A DNA stretch of 64,000 bases from Parus major (lineage: Eukaryota > Chordata > Aves > Passeriformes > Paridae). Numbering within the stretch: position 1 is the first letter of the stretch; the number at the start of each line of letters is the position of its first letter. This document shows positions 60,387 to 64,000 of this stretch, piece after piece. The position numbers and the translations under genes were made by a program. The stretch spans positions 3,892,763 to 3,956,762 of the forward strand of contig NC_031779.1 of NCBI RefSeq assembly GCF_001522545.3, given 5' to 3'. Below the pieces are notes generated by a model. The model was not told where the DNA came from. It saw nothing but the letters and a program-made list of their open reading frames with translations, and did not search any database.

Positions 60387-60548
60387 TGGAGTAAACATTT
60401 TCCATATTTCTTGCCTGTTTCTGTCATGGTTTTTCATCTGCCTTCAATATTTAGATAAAGGGCATGATTGCATTTACTATGTCCTCTCCCCTTCTTCTCT
60501 ATCTTTTCTGTGTAGCAGTTAAATAAATCAGTCTTTCATGTTGTCCAG
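60387..60548 (+). other. VPS13C: 3'UTR of the short isoform
   Basis: Non-coding, T-rich, from the stop to just past an AATAAA followed by a GT-rich stretch. The exact cleavage point is inferred. Confidence 0.5.
60522..60527 (+). promoter_or_regulatory. VPS13C: Candidate polyadenylation signal AATAAA
   Basis: Canonical hexamer 136 bp after the stop, followed within about 20 bp by T/GT-rich sequence (TCTTTCATGTTGTCC), the usual layout for cleavage. Confidence 0.55.
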
Positions 60549-63500
60549 GCTCAGAAAACAAACTTGAATAACCATCTTCAGTAAGATTAAATGATTGAGT
60601 CAGATGGGAGAGACAGGGAGGGGTTTTTGTCTGTATAATTATTTCTCTGAGGATGCTTAGCTCCTTATGAATGGCAGCAAAGGAAGGCACTTGGAAAAAA
60701 GATTCACAGTAGGTTAGGTCTTGAATTTATTTATTTATTGGTGCTCTCCTAGAGTTGGGGCTGAGGGGCAGAGCAACATCTTGAGCAAAATTTGAAATAC
60801 TGAGAGTGAATGGAATTTACTTCTGGGAAAATACTTGTAATTTCATGACCTAGAAGTATGGATTTCATAGAAATGCTGAGAAAACCTGTACTTGTGTTTT
60901 CTGTACTATGCCATGGGCCTGTCAGCTCCACATCTGCTGACCCACTATGCCTTCAAGTTCCTACTGCTGGTTCTTTATGAACTTTGCTCAGTTAAAAAAC
61001 ACAGCTGGCTTAGTTGACTCTGGTTTTTATTCACAGAATTCCAGGGGTTTTGCTCTTAAACATAAATTAAGTATAAACTTTCAGCTGTTAACAGGAGTTT
61101 GCACATACACATACACACGTATAAATAAGAATATATGTATTTCTATACAAAGCAATGCCATAAATTTCATTACTAATACAGCATCTTAGAAATTAGCAAG
61201 CAATGCTTAACAAGCTGTTGTCAGAGCAAATTTTTTGCCTATCATATGGGAAAAAATGCTTAACAAAAACACCTTTGCTGGTAATGCCTTTTAGAATGTA
61301 ATGGTCAATTTAAAATTATTTTTTAAAAAATAGTGGTTTTTTTAAGAGGATTAAATTAAATTAAGTTGTGATATTCTAAGCAGGCCAAATTTTTCTTCTT
61401 GAGTTTTTTTTGTTTGGTTTTTTTTTTTATTATGTTTTTTACATCTAGCAAAAAGGAAAAGTTAGCACAATCAACAGAGAAAATTTGATATTATGCAGTT
61501 CCTCCACGTCTAGTATTTGTATTCTTCTTAAAAGGTGTAGATGGGAACTGGATACAAAACAGGAATGAATTCTTTCCACAGTTCACTAAATGTGGTTTGT
61601 TTCTTTCAACAAATCACTTAATGGGATACAGGAGAGTTTAAGTGTTCTTGATTTTTGTGCTAGAGGTCAGTGTTGGGAAGGCTTTGTCTTCGAATGAAAG
61701 TTAGCAAGCAAAGTAAAGCAAAACAGGACAATGTCTTTACATGAAATTGGATATTTAATGAAAAAGATGAGTCAGAAAGTCAGTTCTACGTGCATTTACA
61801 AATTTAATCACAATAGGTACAAGTGCTGTTTCTTTCTGGATCCACTTTTGATCCTATGTTACAAGTAGTTTAATCAGAACCCACACCTTCTCATCTACTT
61901 TAACTACGTTTAATGCATATGTCCCTTTAAAATAAATACAGGCTCACAGACTGGAAACCTTGTAAGGTTACCTTATGGAACAGATGCCTCAATAGCATCT
62001 GGTGATTGGATGGAAAAATGTTTTATCTAATTACTTTTGTGTGAAATGTGGGCATTAGAGCTTGTCTTAGAGGAGCAAACATGTAGGTTTTAAAAGAAAA
62101 GGTACTTTTTCCACTGGAAAGTGGGGGTTTTGTTGCAAACTGAGGTCCATAGCCAGGTGGAGTAGATCAGTTCAGTTGTGTAAACTTGTTTATGCAGCTC
62201 CTTGTCCCAGAAATGCTGGATCTAATGTATGTGGGCTGTGTAGGGATGTGCTCAGTCAATGCAAAACGTGGGCAGCCAGCTCTGCCATGGTGCAGGCTGT
62301 ACCTCAGCGCTGGGAGTGAGGCTGAGTAGTACAACATGTGTTTAACAAAACATCAATGCACAGTGGAGCTGGAGCACTCCAAGGACAAACAGGGCAGCTC
62401 TAGGAGGATTGTTTCCCAAGGAATCATTTCTCAAGTGTTTTAATCATGGTCTGAGGGGTGTTGGAGTTGAGGTTTGCTGGAGCAGGTGGTGGGAGCCTTT
62501 GGTGTGGGGGCGCTTTGCCCTGTGCTCGCCGGGCTGTGCCCAGTGAGGGGCTGCTGCTTATCCAGCTCCTCAGGGCTGCCATGATGGCACTCATTACTTA
62601 TTCAATGCCAGTGGCATCACTCTTTTCCACATCCCAGTTAAAGCATGGAGCTTTATATAGAATGCAGATCACCTTATGAACAGAGTCAGGGTGGTGAGAC
62701 AGTGTTGTGTGGCAGAGCATAGACTATACTGGAAACTGCAGATTCTATTTCTGCTTGACTCAATGTTCTGCTGTGTGAATTTGCATTGGTTCTTTCATTT
62801 CCGTGTAAAATAAGAACGAGTTAACTTCTTCAAAGTGCTCTAGTATGCTCATAAAAATAACAGCTTTTATAAAGATGTCAAAATTTTACATCTGTGTGTG
62901 CAGATCATGGGATAATTTACATCGAGTGCAACCCCCTTTTTTAACTAATGCAACCACCATTGTGCTGGCATCTATCAGGTGTATTGAGAATATCTCTGAG
63001 AAATACTCTGTCTTTTAGGCACAGGCCTCAGTGGGAACTCTTGCTTTGGTAACATATTGCATGTAACATCTAAAAACACTACTGGGATTGTTTCTGAAGT
63101 TATGAGAAACAGGCTTTCTCTCTGAAGCTTAGAGTTTGAATAGAGAAACATGCTTATGAATAAATCTATTTAAATATTTGGCATGTCTAAGTTCTTCATA
63201 TTCAACAAAAGGATTCAGAATATGGATTGCAGCCTTTGAATAACAGTCTTCACATGGTGATGGGTTTTCTATTCCTTCAATTTTTTACTTGTTTTCGAAG
63301 AAGCTAAGGTTCAGGTATAAAATGTGAGTTCATGTTTTCATTTTAGTCATATGCTGCTGTGTTTCTTCTAATGTTTTGAAGAGACTTTGAAATGAGCAGT
63401 CTATCTGGCATCTTTGTTTCCTTTCATGTACATTGTACAGTTTCAGAAATTTTTAAGATAGTCAGAAAGGGATATTTTTTTTAGAAGATGTTGGTTGACC

Positions 63501-64000
63501 CTATGGTTTTGGTTGCTGAAAAATACTAGATTAAAATGTATTTCAAAATGTAACATCACTGGAGAGCAAGTCCAGGAAAACACGATGCTGTTGATTTCAG
63601 CTCTTGAATATTCATCCACTTTTGAGATTAAAGGATTTTTTGGAGCCAGTTGTGATGTATGATGATGCTTTAAGATATTTGTTGAACTTTTGAATATATG
63701 AAAATAAAATGCAAATATAAAAAAAGAGTCAAACCTTCTTTTAATTGATTCTTATGTAAGCTGATCTTTCAATTTTGGTTACTTAAACTGCAGAGTTAAA
63801 CCTGTTAATCACAGGTAGCTTTGGAGTCAAGTGGAACCACTATTGTCATCTCATGGGTTTTATGGGTCCATCTAAGGAAATAAAAAAGAAACTGCTATTT
63901 ACAAGAAATAACTAAAAGACATAGTGACTTTTTAGTCCTTCGTCTTTAGGTTATTACTAGTTTGTCAGAAACTTGAGGAATGAGAACTTAAGGAATTTGC
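60549..64000 (+). other. Intron (long isoform) or extended 3'UTR; no exon recognised
   Basis: I searched for the PH-like-domain exons of the long VPS13C C-terminus and found none. The segment is AT-rich except for a GC-richer patch around 62210-62680, and has a second AATAAA at 63703 followed by an A-rich stretch. Confidence 0.65.

Noticed and set aside
62458..62679. 73-codon ORF as a gene
   Set aside because: No recognisable domain and no splice context; retained only as a composition anomaly.
1..64000. CRISPR array, operon, tRNA/rRNA, snoRNA or CR1 element
   Set aside because: No regular repeat-spacer pattern, no tRNA-like cloverleaf, no convincing box C/D pair and no clear CR1 3' end were found by reading; a covariance-model and repeat-library search would be decisive.

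Overview
The window is eukaryotic, and essentially all of it is the inside of one very large plus-strand gene. I read it as the vertebrate VPS13C gene, encoding a bridge-like lipid transfer protein. I placed 76 internal coding exons between 2154 and 59596 plus a short alternative last exon at 60372. Every junction keeps reading frame: exons 1 to 76 total 10,499 nt, which is two bases of a split codon plus 3,499 whole codons. The first coding exons (about 127 residues in human VPS13C) lie upstream of the window. The exons for the long C-terminus are not visible and presumably lie downstream. Residue numbers below assume those 127 upstream residues and are approximate.

The organism is most likely a bird. 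Introns are short for a vertebrate VPS13C (mostly 150 to 1,900 bp), interspersed repeats are scarce, the sequence is AT-rich, introns carry G/T-rich runs of the GGTTTTTTTG kind, and the protein is clearly VPS13C but divergent from mammals. I cannot name the species. VPS13C rather than VPS13A is indicated by a tandem internal duplication of 11 exons (exons 22-32 and 33-43), several pairs identical in length and all matching in phase.

Layout: 1-2153 upstream intron. 2154-12913: end of the N-terminal chorein-type lipid-channel region (exons 1-13), beginning with a 129-nt two-exon cassette that is optional in human VPS13C. 13507-18157: middle region (14-21). 18845-25897 and 26334-35190: the two duplicated blocks, the first opening with a FFAT-type VAP-binding motif. 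36017-42087: further bridge region (44-51). 43121-52572: VAB/SHR-BD adaptor-binding region (52-64). 53556-59596: ATG2-C-like C-terminal region (65-76). 60372-60386: alternative terminal exon with a stop and a nearby AATAAA. 60550-64000: intron or extended 3'UTR.

Beyond the gene, the most noteworthy items are a GC-AG intron after exon 8, a near-perfect hairpin in the intron after exon 5, a decayed endogenous-retrovirus integrase fragment in the intron after exon 36, and the alternative 3' end. I saw no prokaryote-type system, CRISPR array, RNA gene or second protein-coding gene.
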